The translations under genes were made by a program, and so were the position numbers. Positions 17,533 to 25,445 of a stretch of 64,000 nt of DNA are shown one piece after another. The stretch's first letter is position 1. Each line of letters begins with the position of its first letter. Source of the DNA: Flavobacterium sp. TAB 87 (GTDB lineage Bacteria > Bacteroidota > Bacteroidia > Flavobacteriales > Flavobacteriaceae); assembly GCF_001529295.1 (NCBI RefSeq), contig NZ_LLWK01000036.1, positions 124,001 to 188,000 of the forward strand, given 5' to 3'. Below the pieces are notes generated by a model, which was not told the DNA's origin, did no database searches, and saw only the letters and a program-made list of their open reading frames with translations.

Positions 17533-17616
17533 TTTACAACTGTAAAATAGGATAAATCAATATGTTTTATTACATTTGTAAACAAGTGTATTTGAAAATA
17601 AATTTACAATGGTAAA
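17533..17616. promoter_or_regulatory. Operator cluster upstream of and over the XRE start (three palindromes)
   Basis: Three copies of TTTAC-N4-GTAAA at 17533-17546, 17569-17582 (first base differs) and 17603-17616. The second overlaps a TACATTTG -7-like box (17571-17578) on the plus strand. The third covers the ATG of the XRE gene (17609-17611). Spacings of 36 and 34 bases place them on roughly the same face of the helix. The arrangement suggests autorepression. Confidence 0.7.
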
Positions 17617-18079
17617 CATCGAAGAATTCATTAAAAGGCTCGAAAAAATACTAGATTATTACAATCTAAATGCCTCCTCATTTGCTGATAAAATTGGTGT
17701 ACAACGATCCAGTTTATCTCATCTGCTCTCGGGTCGAAATAAACCAAGTTTAGATTTTGTCCTCAAAATTTCAGAGGTTTTCCCCGAAGTAGATTTATAT
17801 TGGATATTAAATGGCGAAGGTACTTTTCCTAAAGGTGATAGAAAACTGGAACAAAAAACAATTGCTCCTCTTGAAAGTAAAATAGTAACAGAAACTGTTT
17901 TTGAAAAAAAAAATAGTCCCGAAGATTTATTTTCAAAAATGGAATCTTCTCCAGTTGAAAATAAAAAAATCGAGACTTCAGATACTAGCAAGCAACTTCA
18001 AAATTTTAATAATAATGGTGAAGTTGATAAAATTGTATTCTTTTATAAGAATGGAACCTTCAAGATTTATAATTCATAA
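17609..18079 (+). CDS. XRE-family helix-turn-helix regulator
   Basis: A 156-residue protein with a lambda-repressor-like HTH in the first 70 residues (ASSFADKIGVQRSSLSHLLSGRNKPSLDF, then YWILNGEGTFPKG). A polar linker and a short C-terminal strand region (IVFFYKNGTFKIYNS) follow. There is no peptidase or ligand domain of a known type. It is divergent from the M14 peptidase gene, and the shared upstream region carries six copies of one palindrome, so it most likely controls itself and the peptidase gene. The inducing signal is unknown. Confidence 0.88.
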   Translation: MVNIEEFIKRLEKILDYYNLNASSFADKIGVQRSSLSHLLSGRNKPSLDFVLKISEVFPEVDLYWILNGEGTFPKGDRKLEQKTIAPLESKIVTETVFEKKNSPEDLFSKMESSPVENKKIETSDTSKQLQNFNNNGEVDKIVFFYKNGTFKIYNS

Positions 18080-18164
18080 AAGTTATTTTATTGCGTATTT
18101 CAAAAATTTAAACTTATTTTCTGTTTTACGTGCTCATCGTCAATTTAAAAGTGAGACTGAATTT

Positions 18165-18716
18165 TTAGAGTTGAAGTCCATTTTCGGGAATCTTACCTAA
18201 AACTCCCTTAAAATGCATTTTTAAAATTGCTAAGTCTTGTTCGTAATTTCCTGTAGGCTTTAGTGGCTTTCCTAAATTAACTTCTTTTTTACCCCAATCA
18301 AATGCAACAGGAACTATGGGTACATCGGCTTTTAGTGCTATATAATAAAAACCGCTTTTTATCTCGTTTACTTTTTTACGAGTTCCTTCGGGAGCAACCG
18401 CCAACCGAAACACTTTTTTCTCTTCAAATATTTTAGCAATAGCCTCTACTTTGTTCAAACCACCAGATCGATCTAAAGGAGCTCCGCCAAGCCATTTAAA
18501 ATAATAATTAAGTGGAAAGCGAAACAGCTCTTTTTTACCAACCCAGTTCATTTCTAATTCAGTAATACCTCGAGTAAAGACTCCCAAGTAAAAATCATGA
18601 TTACTTGTGTGCGGCAATACCATCATGGCGCATTTTTTTAGGTCAGCATTTATACTTCCCACTATCTTCCATCCCATCAGTCTGAAAAAGATCCACTTGT
18701 ATAATTGTTTCTTCAT
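18165..18716 (-). CDS. PlsC-like 1-acyl-sn-glycerol-3-phosphate acyltransferase family protein
   Basis: A 183-residue acyltransferase. The HX4D catalytic box is H36-TSNH-D41, and the substrate-binding EGTRKK motif lies near residue 110. It is short for PlsC and lacks a clear long membrane anchor; hydrophobic stretches near residues 8-20 and 30-35 could associate it with the membrane. It may transfer acyl groups to lysophospholipid or to another lipid. The gene converges with the XRE gene and is divergent from the methyltransferase gene. Confidence 0.8.
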   Translation of the reverse strand: MKKQLYKWIFFRLMGWKIVGSINADLKKCAMMVLPHTSNHDFYLGVFTRGITELEMNWVGKKELFRFPLNYYFKWLGGAPLDRSGGLNKVEAIAKIFEEKKVFRLAVAPEGTRKKVNEIKSGFYYIALKADVPIVPVAFDWGKKEVNLGKPLKPTGNYEQDLAILKMHFKGVLGKIPENGLQL

Positions 18717-18754
18717 TATTTTGATTTAACTGGCAAAATAAATAATAAAATTGG

Positions 18755-18762
18755 TAAATTTG
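18755..18762 (+). promoter_or_regulatory. Candidate -7 box (TAAATTTG) for the methyltransferase/M23/lipoprotein run
   Basis: TAAATTTG fits TANNTTTG and ends 16 bases before the ATG at 18779, a spacing shared with several other candidate promoters in the window. No good -33 TTG was found, so confidence is limited. Confidence 0.4.
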
Positions 18763-18778
18763 AGTAAAACGACCGTAA

Positions 18779-19444
18779 ATGATTGTGAAATTTTTGAGTT
18801 ATTTAATACCGATCAACATCTATAAGACGAAATCGCAAAGAAGTAAAACAATTGAGATTACTTGGGCGAATGGCGAAATGGTATTGGATACCAAAAATAC
18901 CAATTATTCGTACGGAAGTTTGCAGCGTATTTTGCGTTATGGCCTACTAAAAATTGGTTTTAGCAAAATACGTGAAATGGATCGCATATTAGTCCTTGGC
19001 GTTGCTGGCGGAAGTGTCATTAAAACTTTAGCCGATGAAATTCAGTTCAAAGGAAAAATAACTGGGGTTGAAATCGATCCTGAAATCATTGCCATTGCGA
19101 ACACTTATTTTAATTTGAAAGCAGTACCCAATCTAGAAATAGTAATTGATGATGCTTTTGAATACGTTTTAAAAACGAATACTTTGTTTGATTTGATTAT
19201 TATTGATATTTTTGAGGATACGAAGATGCCTAATTTTTTATTCGAAAATTATTTTAGCAAAAGAGTTGTTACCATGTTAAAAAACAATGGATTTATTTTA
19301 TTTAACACGATGTTGCTTGAACCAATTCATTCCGATCGAAATAAAAAATTTATTAGAGAAATAGATAAAGTTCTATTTTCGGTACAAGCTTTAAAGCGAG
19401 TCGAAGTACACAACGAACTTATTTTGATTCAGAAAAATAATTAA
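18779..19444 (+). CDS. Spermidine synthase-like SAM-dependent methyltransferase
   Basis: A 221-residue Rossmann-fold protein resembling spermidine synthases and related methyltransferases: the glycine-rich VLGVAGGSVIKTLAD loop, acidic VEIDPEIIAIA after strand 2, and DDAFEYV followed by FDLIIIDIFED. The polyamine-binding tyrosine and aspartate positions of true spermidine synthases cannot be confirmed by eye, so a methyltransferase is equally possible. A conserved YGSLQRILRYGLL stretch precedes the core. It is seven bases ahead of the M23 peptidase gene. Confidence 0.7.
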   Translation: MIVKFLSYLIPINIYKTKSQRSKTIEITWANGEMVLDTKNTNYSYGSLQRILRYGLLKIGFSKIREMDRILVLGVAGGSVIKTLADEIQFKGKITGVEIDPEIIAIANTYFNLKAVPNLEIVIDDAFEYVLKTNTLFDLIIIDIFEDTKMPNFLFENYFSKRVVTMLKNNGFILFNTMLLEPIHSDRNKKFIREIDKVLFSVQALKRVEVHNELILIQKNN

Positions 19445-19451
19445 TGCTAAT

Positions 19452-20123
19452 ATGAAAAATTTTGAAATGCTTTTCAATTCCTTCGAGCCTGCCCCGATAA
19501 TAAACGCTATTGATTATAACAAATATGCTAAGATTAATTTATCGGTCTCTAATACTGAATTGACCGAAAATAAATTAGAAGCTGCGGAAGAATTCGAAGC
19601 GTATGTTGAAGATTTTTTGGAAAGCAACAATGCTAAAGTTGCGTATGGCGGCTATTTGGAAGAACGAAAATTATACAAGCGCAGCTCAATTTTTAATGAT
19701 TCAAACAGTTCAGAACGCAACATGCACATTGGCTTAGATTTATGGATTAAAGCAGGAAGTGTGATTAATGCTCCGATTGAAGGAACAGTACACAGTTTTA
19801 AAAACAATATTGGTTTGGGTGATTACGGACCGACAATTATTTTAGAACATCAAATAGAAAATCTTCAATTTTATACTTTGTACGGTCATTTATCGCTAGA
19901 AAGCATAGCAGATCTTAAAGTTGGCAAGCTTTTTAAAAAGGGCGAACCCTTGGCAACATTAGGAAACAAGGACGTAAATGGGAATTACGCACCCCATTTA
20001 CATTTTCAAATTATTAACACTATCGAAAACTATTGGGGAGATTATCCTGGCGTTTGTAGCAAACAAGATTTAGATTTCTACATGGAAAACTGTCCAAATC
20101 CCAATTTAATTTTAAACATTTAA
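19452..20123 (+). CDS. M23-family metallopeptidase without obvious signal peptide
   Basis: A 223-residue protein whose second half is a LytM/M23 domain: zinc ligands H92 and D96 (MHIGLDLW), the catalytic pair H182 and H184 (APHLHFQI), and YGHLS near 144-148. M23 enzymes cut peptidoglycan cross-links. The first 85 residues are an acidic, mainly helical region with no signal peptide or lipobox, which is odd for a cell-wall enzyme. It sits between the methyltransferase-like gene and a lipoprotein gene with gaps of seven and four bases. Confidence 0.82.
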   Translation: MKNFEMLFNSFEPAPIINAIDYNKYAKINLSVSNTELTENKLEAAEEFEAYVEDFLESNNAKVAYGGYLEERKLYKRSSIFNDSNSSERNMHIGLDLWIKAGSVINAPIEGTVHSFKNNIGLGDYGPTIILEHQIENLQFYTLYGHLSLESIADLKVGKLFKKGEPLATLGNKDVNGNYAPHLHFQIINTIENYWGDYPGVCSKQDLDFYMENCPNPNLILNI

Positions 20124-20127
20124 AAAC

Positions 20128-20610
20128 ATGAAGAAAATTGTATTTATACTTTTAGCAGTTACATTATTTGTAGGTTGTAAGTCAAAAAAAGTAAACGAAC
20201 CCGCAGCTCCAGAAGTAGCTAAAATTGTTGCTATTCCAGCAGCAGAGATCAATAGAAATCAACAAAATAAAGCCTATGATTTAGGAAGTCGCGTTTTGTT
20301 GACTTGTAATACTTCAAAATTTAAAGCTTTTGACGCGACTGAAGTTACAAAAGAAGTAATGGACAACACCACTATTGAGCGCATCTCTAAAACCTGTAGT
20401 AAATTTAGACAATGGTACGGTACTTTTATCGATTTAAAACTTGATGGTGTTTACAAAATTAACGGAGAAACCGTATATCGTTTTCGTGCTTTATACACTA
20501 AAAAAGTTGCTAATAAAGAATTGCGCGTAACTGTAAATGAAAATAATTTAGTTTCGGGGATTAAGTCTTTAGATTGGGATAATTCTTTTGAAAGTAAATT
20601 AAATAAATAA
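20128..20610 (+). CDS. Small lipoprotein of unknown function
   Basis: A 160-residue protein with a type II signal peptide: MKKIVFILLAVTLFVGC, where the lipobox cysteine is residue 17, followed by KSKK. The mature part has two cysteines (LLTCNTSKF and SKTCSKFRQW) and a C-terminal beta-rich region (KINGETVYRFRALYTKK). The lipid anchor puts it in the envelope. It is the last gene of the methyltransferase/M23 run. Confidence 0.8.
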   Translation: MKKIVFILLAVTLFVGCKSKKVNEPAAPEVAKIVAIPAAEINRNQQNKAYDLGSRVLLTCNTSKFKAFDATEVTKEVMDNTTIERISKTCSKFRQWYGTFIDLKLDGVYKINGETVYRFRALYTKKVANKELRVTVNENNLVSGIKSLDWDNSFESKLNK

Positions 20611-20722
20611 AAATTGTTTTTTTATTAAAATTCATACACTAATTTGGCTAATTTATACGAAATAAAAGACGAAATAAATTCAACTAGTTTCCAAAATTAT
20701 TTGATTTTAAAAATATAAATTC

Positions 20723-20799
20723 TAGCCCTGACAGCAGCGCCATCCTTTTTTGCCGGGGTTCGGCATAAAAGATACAGCGGATGGCAGGAATAGCTCCTA
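20723..20799. repeat. Intergenic repeat, copy 2 (same family as 668-745)
   Basis: This starts TAGCCCT and ends GGAATAGCTCCTA, like copy 1. The central hairpin has the stem TGCCG/CGGCA (20751-20755 and 20761-20765) around the same GGGTT loop, continuing outward with T/A pairs to C20745-G20771. Compared with copy 1 (GGGCG/CGCCC), two stem positions change on both sides so that pairing is kept. It lies between the convergent lipoprotein and ettA genes, three bases before the ettA terminator. Confidence 0.8.
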
Positions 20800-20801
20800 A
20801 A

Positions 20802-20846
20802 AAAACAAAAGCCTCAAGTTAAAAATTAACTTGAGGCTTTTGTTTT
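20802..20846. terminator. Terminator of ettA (21-base inverted repeat)
   Basis: Perfect arms of 21 bases, 20802-20822 and 20826-20846, centred on GCCTCAAGTTAA/TTAACTTGAGGC, with a three-base AAA loop. A/T runs on both outer flanks let it act in either direction. It lies 16 bases beyond the ettA stop. Confidence 0.88.
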
Positions 20847-20862
20847 ACTATTTAATAGAAGA

Positions 20863-22557
20863 CTATCCTCTAATTAATTTTCTATATTTCAAACGTTTTG
20901 GTGTTAAATCACCGCCCAAACGTTTCTTTTTGCTTTCTTCATATTCAGAGAAACTTCCTTCGAAGAAATATACTTCTGAATCGCCTTCGAATGCTAAAAT
21001 GTGCGTACAAATACGGTCTAAGAACCATCTGTCATGCGAAATTACAACCGCACAACCGGCAAAACTATCCAAACCTTCTTCTAAAGCACGCAAGGTATTC
21101 ACGTCCAAGTCGTTGGTCGGCTCATCTAATAACAGTACGTTTCCTTCCTCTTTCAACGTCATGGCCAAGTGCAAACGGTTGCGTTCTCCACCTGATAGAG
21201 TTGATACTTTTTTATTTTGCTCGCCACCACCAAAGTTAAAACGACTCAAATAAGCACGAGAATTGACTTGACGTCCGCCCATCATGATTAATTCTTGTCC
21301 GTCGGCAAAATTTTCCCAAATTGATTTTTCAGGATCAATTTTCGAGTGTGACTGATCGACATAAGCGATTTTTACCGTTTCACCCACAGAGAATTCTCCG
21401 CTATCGGTTTCTTGCTCGCCCATAATCATTCTGAAAATAGTTGATTTACCAGCACCATTGGGTCCAATAATACCAACAATTCCGGCTTGAGGAAGTGTGA
21501 AATTTAAGTTGTCGTATAATAATTTGTCTCCAAAAGCTTTGGCTACATTTTTTGCTTCAATAACATTTGTTCCTAAACGCGGTCCATTTGGAATGTAGAT
21601 TTCTAATTTCTCATCCAATTGTTTTTGATCTTCGTTTAGCAATTTATCGTAATTCTGTAAACGCGCTTTTTGTTTGGTTTGGCGTCCTTTGGCTCCTTGA
21701 CGCACCCAGTCCAACTCTCTTTCTAAGTTTTTACGACGTTTAGAAGCTACTTTTTCTTCTAATGCCATGCGACTCGATTTTTGATCCAACCAAGAAGAGT
21801 AATTTCCTTTCCATGGAATACCTTCTCCTCTATCCAGCTCTAAAATCCAACCTGCTACGTTATCCAAGAAATACCTGTCGTGCGTTACCGCAATTACAGT
21901 TCCTGCATATTGTGCCAAGTGCTGCTCCAACCAAAGTACGCTTTCTGCATCCAAGTGGTTGGTAGGCTCATCCAGAAGCAAAACGTCAGGTTGTTGCAAC
22001 AACAAACGACATAAAGCTACACGACGGCGCTCACCACCCGAAAGATTTTTGATCGGTGTATCGCCTTCTGGAGTACGCAAAGCATCCATCGCAATTTCTA
22101 GTTTCGTATCGATTTCCCAAGCGCCCAATGCATCAATCTTATCTTGCAATGCCGCTTGACGATCCATCAATTTATCCATTTTATCTGCGTCTTCGTAATT
22201 TTCTGGAAGACCAAATAAGTCGTTTATTTTATTGTATTCGTCTAGAACTGCCATGGTTTCTGCCACACCTTCTTGCACGATTTCAAGAACCGTTTTGGTT
22301 TCATCCAATTGCGGTTCTTGCTCTAAATAACCAACAGTATATCCAGGTTGAAAAACTACATCTCCCTGATAATTTTTATCAACTCCTGCAATAATCTTTA
22401 AAAGAGAAGATTTACCAGAACCATTTAAACCAAGAATACCAATTTTCGCTCCGTAAAAGAAACTCAAATAAATATTTTTAAGAACAGGTTTATCTGCACC
22501 TTGATAGGTTTTACTCAATTTTTGCATTGAGAAAATTACTTTTTTATCGTCTGACAT
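20863..22557 (-). CDS. ettA: ABC-F protein EttA (energy-dependent translational throttle)
   Basis: A 564-residue protein, close to E. coli EttA (555). It holds two ATP-binding cassettes without membrane segments: first Walker A GLNGSGKSS with signature LSGGERRRVAL and LLLDEPTNHLDA, second GPNGAGKST with LSGGERNRLHL and LLLDEPTNDLD. The charged linker between them (KRRKNLERELDWVRQGAKGRQTK) matches the P-site-tRNA-interacting region of EttA. It binds the ribosomal E site and couples early elongation to the ATP/ADP ratio. Confidence 0.92.
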   Translation of the reverse strand: MSDDKKVIFSMQKLSKTYQGADKPVLKNIYLSFFYGAKIGILGLNGSGKSSLLKIIAGVDKNYQGDVVFQPGYTVGYLEQEPQLDETKTVLEIVQEGVAETMAVLDEYNKINDLFGLPENYEDADKMDKLMDRQAALQDKIDALGAWEIDTKLEIAMDALRTPEGDTPIKNLSGGERRRVALCRLLLQQPDVLLLDEPTNHLDAESVLWLEQHLAQYAGTVIAVTHDRYFLDNVAGWILELDRGEGIPWKGNYSSWLDQKSSRMALEEKVASKRRKNLERELDWVRQGAKGRQTKQKARLQNYDKLLNEDQKQLDEKLEIYIPNGPRLGTNVIEAKNVAKAFGDKLLYDNLNFTLPQAGIVGIIGPNGAGKSTIFRMIMGEQETDSGEFSVGETVKIAYVDQSHSKIDPEKSIWENFADGQELIMMGGRQVNSRAYLSRFNFGGGEQNKKVSTLSGGERNRLHLAMTLKEEGNVLLLDEPTNDLDVNTLRALEEGLDSFAGCAVVISHDRWFLDRICTHILAFEGDSEVYFFEGSFSEYEESKKKRLGGDLTPKRLKYRKLIRG

Positions 22558-22593
22558 TCGTTATAAATTAAATTATTTACTTACTATTTTACT

Positions 22594-22776
22594 TTAAACT
22601 CTACCTTTTAAGGCATTAAAAACCCAAGCATTAGCTAAAAAACCAACACCCACCGCTGCGAATCCCCAGCCTGAGACTTCACTGTATTTAAAAACTCCAA
22701 GTCCAATTAACAGAAAACCCATACAGATCATTATAAAAGTTGCCCATCCTAAAATGGTATTTTTATTCATTCCCAT
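22594..22776 (-). CDS. Small membrane protein, CAL67264 family
   Basis: A 60-residue protein with two hydrophobic segments (about residues 8-27 and 35-53) separated by a short KYSEVSGWG turn. It matches a small membrane protein family of Flavobacteriaceae known by the locus name CAL67264; function unknown. The start is ATG at 22776, and an alternative ATG lies two codons in. It lies 36 bases upstream of ettA on the same strand. Confidence 0.75.
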   Translation of the reverse strand: MGMNKNTILGWATFIMICMGFLLIGLGVFKYSEVSGWGFAAVGVGFLANAWVFNALKGRV

Positions 22777-22821
22777 ATATTCAAAAATTATTTAACTGCA
22801 AAGGTCGGTAATTTTAACCGC

Positions 22822-23826
22822 TTAATTAAATATTTTCCAGAGCATTTCTTTTAGTAAATCAGATTGCGGCAAAGCATTCGCACCGACCCCTTTGCTTTTT
22901 ACGTCAATGTCTCGAAGTGCAGCGATGACTTGGCTCACTTTTTTCATAGGATAATTTTTGAGCGCCACATCATATTCTTTCAAAAAATAAGGATTTACTC
23001 CAATTGCAGCTGCTACGGTTTTTGGATTTTTATCTTTCAGTCCGTGGTATTTTAACAATTGGATAAAGAAACCAAAAATTAATGCTGTAGTCATGACCAG
23101 AGGATATTCCTTTGGATTTTGAGCAAAGTTATCTGCAATTTTATACGCTTTAAGTTGATTGCGTTCTCCAATTGCTTTTCGAAGTTCAAAAACATTGTAA
23201 TCTTTACTAAAACCAATATTTTCTTCGATATGATGTGGCGTGATCATGGTTCCTTGCGGCAAAATAATCTGGAGTTTTTCTAACTCATTATTTATCTTAC
23301 TTAAATTAGTACCTAAAAATTCGACTAACATCGCATTCGCCTTAGGTTCTATATTATATTTTTTACCTGCTAAAACTCTTTTGATCCACTCTCCGACTTG
23401 ATTTTCATAGAGTTTTTTACTTTCATAAACTAGTCCATTTTTAGCAAGCTCTTTGGTTACTTTTTTACGTTTGTCTAAGGTTTTATATTTGTAACAAATC
23501 ACTAAAACAGTAGTTTCCATTGGTTTAGCGGCGTAGGATTCTAACTTGTCAATAGTTCGTGATAATTCTTGTGCTTCTTTTACAATGACCACTTGGCGTT
23601 CTGCCATCATTGGATATCGTTTTGCAGTTGAAATTATATCTTCAATCGAAACATCTCTTCCGTATAAAACAGTTTGATTAAAGCCTTTTTCTTCTTCAGA
23701 TAAAATATTTTTTTCAATATATTCTGCCAATTTATCTATATAATAGGACTCCTCGCCCATTAAAAAATAAATAGGCTTTATATTTCCTGCCTTTATATCA
23801 TTAACAATTTTTAAAACTTCGTCCAT
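22822..23826 (-). CDS. holA: DNA polymerase III subunit delta
   Basis: A 334-residue HolA homologue. It begins with a conserved PIYFLMGEESYYIDKLAEYIE element, followed by YGRDVSIEDIISTAKRYPMMAERQVVIVKEAQEL, characteristic of the N-terminal AAA-like domain that opens the sliding clamp. Delta lacks a working Walker A, and none is seen. The C-terminal collar region (FNVFELRKAIGERN, then DIDVKSKGVGA) follows. It is divergent from the HsdR-N gene, a pairing I recall as common in Bacteroidota. Confidence 0.9.
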   Translation of the reverse strand: MDEVLKIVNDIKAGNIKPIYFLMGEESYYIDKLAEYIEKNILSEEEKGFNQTVLYGRDVSIEDIISTAKRYPMMAERQVVIVKEAQELSRTIDKLESYAAKPMETTVLVICYKYKTLDKRKKVTKELAKNGLVYESKKLYENQVGEWIKRVLAGKKYNIEPKANAMLVEFLGTNLSKINNELEKLQIILPQGTMITPHHIEENIGFSKDYNVFELRKAIGERNQLKAYKIADNFAQNPKEYPLVMTTALIFGFFIQLLKYHGLKDKNPKTVAAAIGVNPYFLKEYDVALKNYPMKKVSQVIAALRDIDVKSKGVGANALPQSDLLKEMLWKIFN

Positions 23827-23908
23827 CTTATTTATTCAAGCTTAAATTCTAAAATTAAAACGAAAGTATAATACACTTGATTTAACCTTAAACTTTAAAC
23901 AATTTAAT

Positions 23909-23916
23909 TAATTTTG
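23909..23916 (+). promoter_or_regulatory. Candidate -7 box (TAATTTTG) for the HsdR-N gene
   Basis: TAATTTTG fits TANNTTTG and ends only four bases before the ATG at 23921, so transcription would begin at or near the start codon and give a leaderless or almost leaderless message. Confidence 0.4.
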
Positions 23917-23920
23917 CGGC

Positions 23921-24370
23921 ATGCAACCACTTAATTTTCCTTCGTATCCATTTCGATTCAAAAATAGCGAAAATAAATTGGCGATTTTTGATGAAATCAG
24001 GAAAAAGTTTATCATTTTAACTCCTGAAGAATGGGTTCGACAGCACATGATTCAGTTTTTGATTCTTGAAAAAAAATACCCAAAGTCATTAATCAATGTC
24101 GAAAAAGTGTTATTTGTCAACGGTTTGCGTAAAAGATATGATATTGTTGTCTACAACTCAGACGGTTCGATTTGTATTTTGGTTGAATGTAAAGCACCTG
24201 AAATCACGATTTCTCAAGCCACTTTTGACCAAATTGCACAATATAATATGACGTTAAATTCTCGATTTTTGACCGTGACAAACGGTTTGAGTCACTATTT
24301 TTGTCAAATGGATTTTGAAAATGAGAAGTATCATTTTTTAAAAGAGATTCCAACTTACAGTCCACAGTAA
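23921..24370 (+). CDS. Solitary HsdR-N-domain protein (PD-(D/E)XK-like)
   Basis: A 149-residue protein equal to the N-terminal nuclease-like domain of type I restriction HsdR subunits. The PD-(D/E)XK site is visible as D in KRYDIVVYN and E-x-K in LVECKAPEI, with Q in QIAQYNMTL. No helicase, HsdM or HsdS is present, and it sits beside holA. A housekeeping nuclease role near replication or repair is more plausible than restriction, but no function is proven. Confidence 0.82.
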   Translation: MQPLNFPSYPFRFKNSENKLAIFDEIRKKFIILTPEEWVRQHMIQFLILEKKYPKSLINVEKVLFVNGLRKRYDIVVYNSDGSICILVECKAPEITISQATFDQIAQYNMTLNSRFLTVTNGLSHYFCQMDFENEKYHFLKEIPTYSPQ

Positions 24371-24387
24371 TTTTAAAAAAATCAAAG

Positions 24388-25407
24388 TTGAAAGCAATAG
24401 CAGTTGTCATTTTAAATTGGAATGGTAAAAAATTATTAGAGCAATTTTTGCCTTCGATAATTCAGTTTTCGCCGGAAGCGACTATTTATCTCGCAGATAA
24501 TGCATCGACAGATGATTCAATCACTTTCGTGAAAGATAGTTTTCCCTCGGTCAAAATTATTCGAAATACAGGAAATTATGGCTATGCTAAAGGCTATAAC
24601 GAAGCACTACAAAGTGTTGAAGAAGAGTTTTATGCTTTGGTAAACTCTGACATTGAAGTAACCGAAAATTGGTTAAGACCTATCTTAAAAACATTTGCAA
24701 CAGCGCCAAACACAGCTGCCATTCAGCCTAAGATTTTAGATTTTAAGAATAGGGGTTATTTTGAATATGCAGGAGCTGCGGGAGGTTTCATTGATAAATA
24801 CGGTTATCCATTTTGTCGTGGCCGCATTTTTGAAACTATAGAAAAAGATGAGAGCCAGTACAATGATTCTACTGAAATTTTTTGGGCATCGGGTGCATGT
24901 TTTTTTATAAGAAAAAATGTGTACCGTAAATTAGGCGGTTTTGATGCCACTTTTTTTGCCCATCAAGAAGAAATTGATTTGTGCTGGAGAATTAAGAATC
25001 GTGGATATACCATAAAATACAATTCAAAATCAATAGTTTACCATGTTGGTGGCGCAACGTTGCAACAAGGCAATCCACACAAAACGTTTTTAAACTTTAG
25101 GAATTCTTTATACATGTTAGTTAAAAACTTGCCAAAGAAACACTTTTATGGCATTCTTTTTGCTCGTTTGGTTTTAGATGGAATAGCAGGAATTCGCTTT
25201 TTAACCCAAGGAAAATTCAAACACATTTGGGCAATTGTAAGAGCGCATTACTCGTTGTTTGGTAATTTTGGCTTGTATTATAAAAAACGCGAACAAACTC
25301 AAAACGGAGACTATTTTGCCGTAAAGAGCATTGTTTTTCTCTATTATTTTAAAAAAATGGTCACATTTAAAGATATCTTTAACAGTAATACCTATTTTAA
25401 AAACTAA
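24388..25407 (+). CDS. Family 2 glycosyltransferase
   Basis: A 339-residue GT-A enzyme beginning IAVVILNWNGKKLLEQFLPS, with ADNASTDDS and the DXD-like NSDIEV, then a conserved FDATFFAHQEEIDLCWRIKNRGY segment and weakly hydrophobic stretches near the C terminus. It resembles rhamnosyl/glycosyl transferases that build surface polysaccharide or glycoproteins. The start codon is TTG at 24388: no in-frame ATG lies near, and the domain begins directly after it. It lies 17 bases behind the HsdR-N gene. Confidence 0.87.
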   Translation: MKAIAVVILNWNGKKLLEQFLPSIIQFSPEATIYLADNASTDDSITFVKDSFPSVKIIRNTGNYGYAKGYNEALQSVEEEFYALVNSDIEVTENWLRPILKTFATAPNTAAIQPKILDFKNRGYFEYAGAAGGFIDKYGYPFCRGRIFETIEKDESQYNDSTEIFWASGACFFIRKNVYRKLGGFDATFFAHQEEIDLCWRIKNRGYTIKYNSKSIVYHVGGATLQQGNPHKTFLNFRNSLYMLVKNLPKKHFYGILFARLVLDGIAGIRFLTQGKFKHIWAIVRAHYSLFGNFGLYYKKREQTQNGDYFAVKSIVFLYYFKKMVTFKDIFNSNTYFKN

Positions 25408-25412
25408 CTTTG
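25405..25412 (+). promoter_or_regulatory. Candidate -7 box (TAACTTTG) for the OmpA gene
   Basis: TAACTTTG overlaps the stop codon of the glycosyltransferase gene and lies 33 bases before the OmpA start. It fits TANNTTTG; no convincing -33 TTG was found. Confidence 0.4.
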
Positions 25413-25445
25413 TAATCTATGTTTAATTAAAAATTTGAAAAATTT

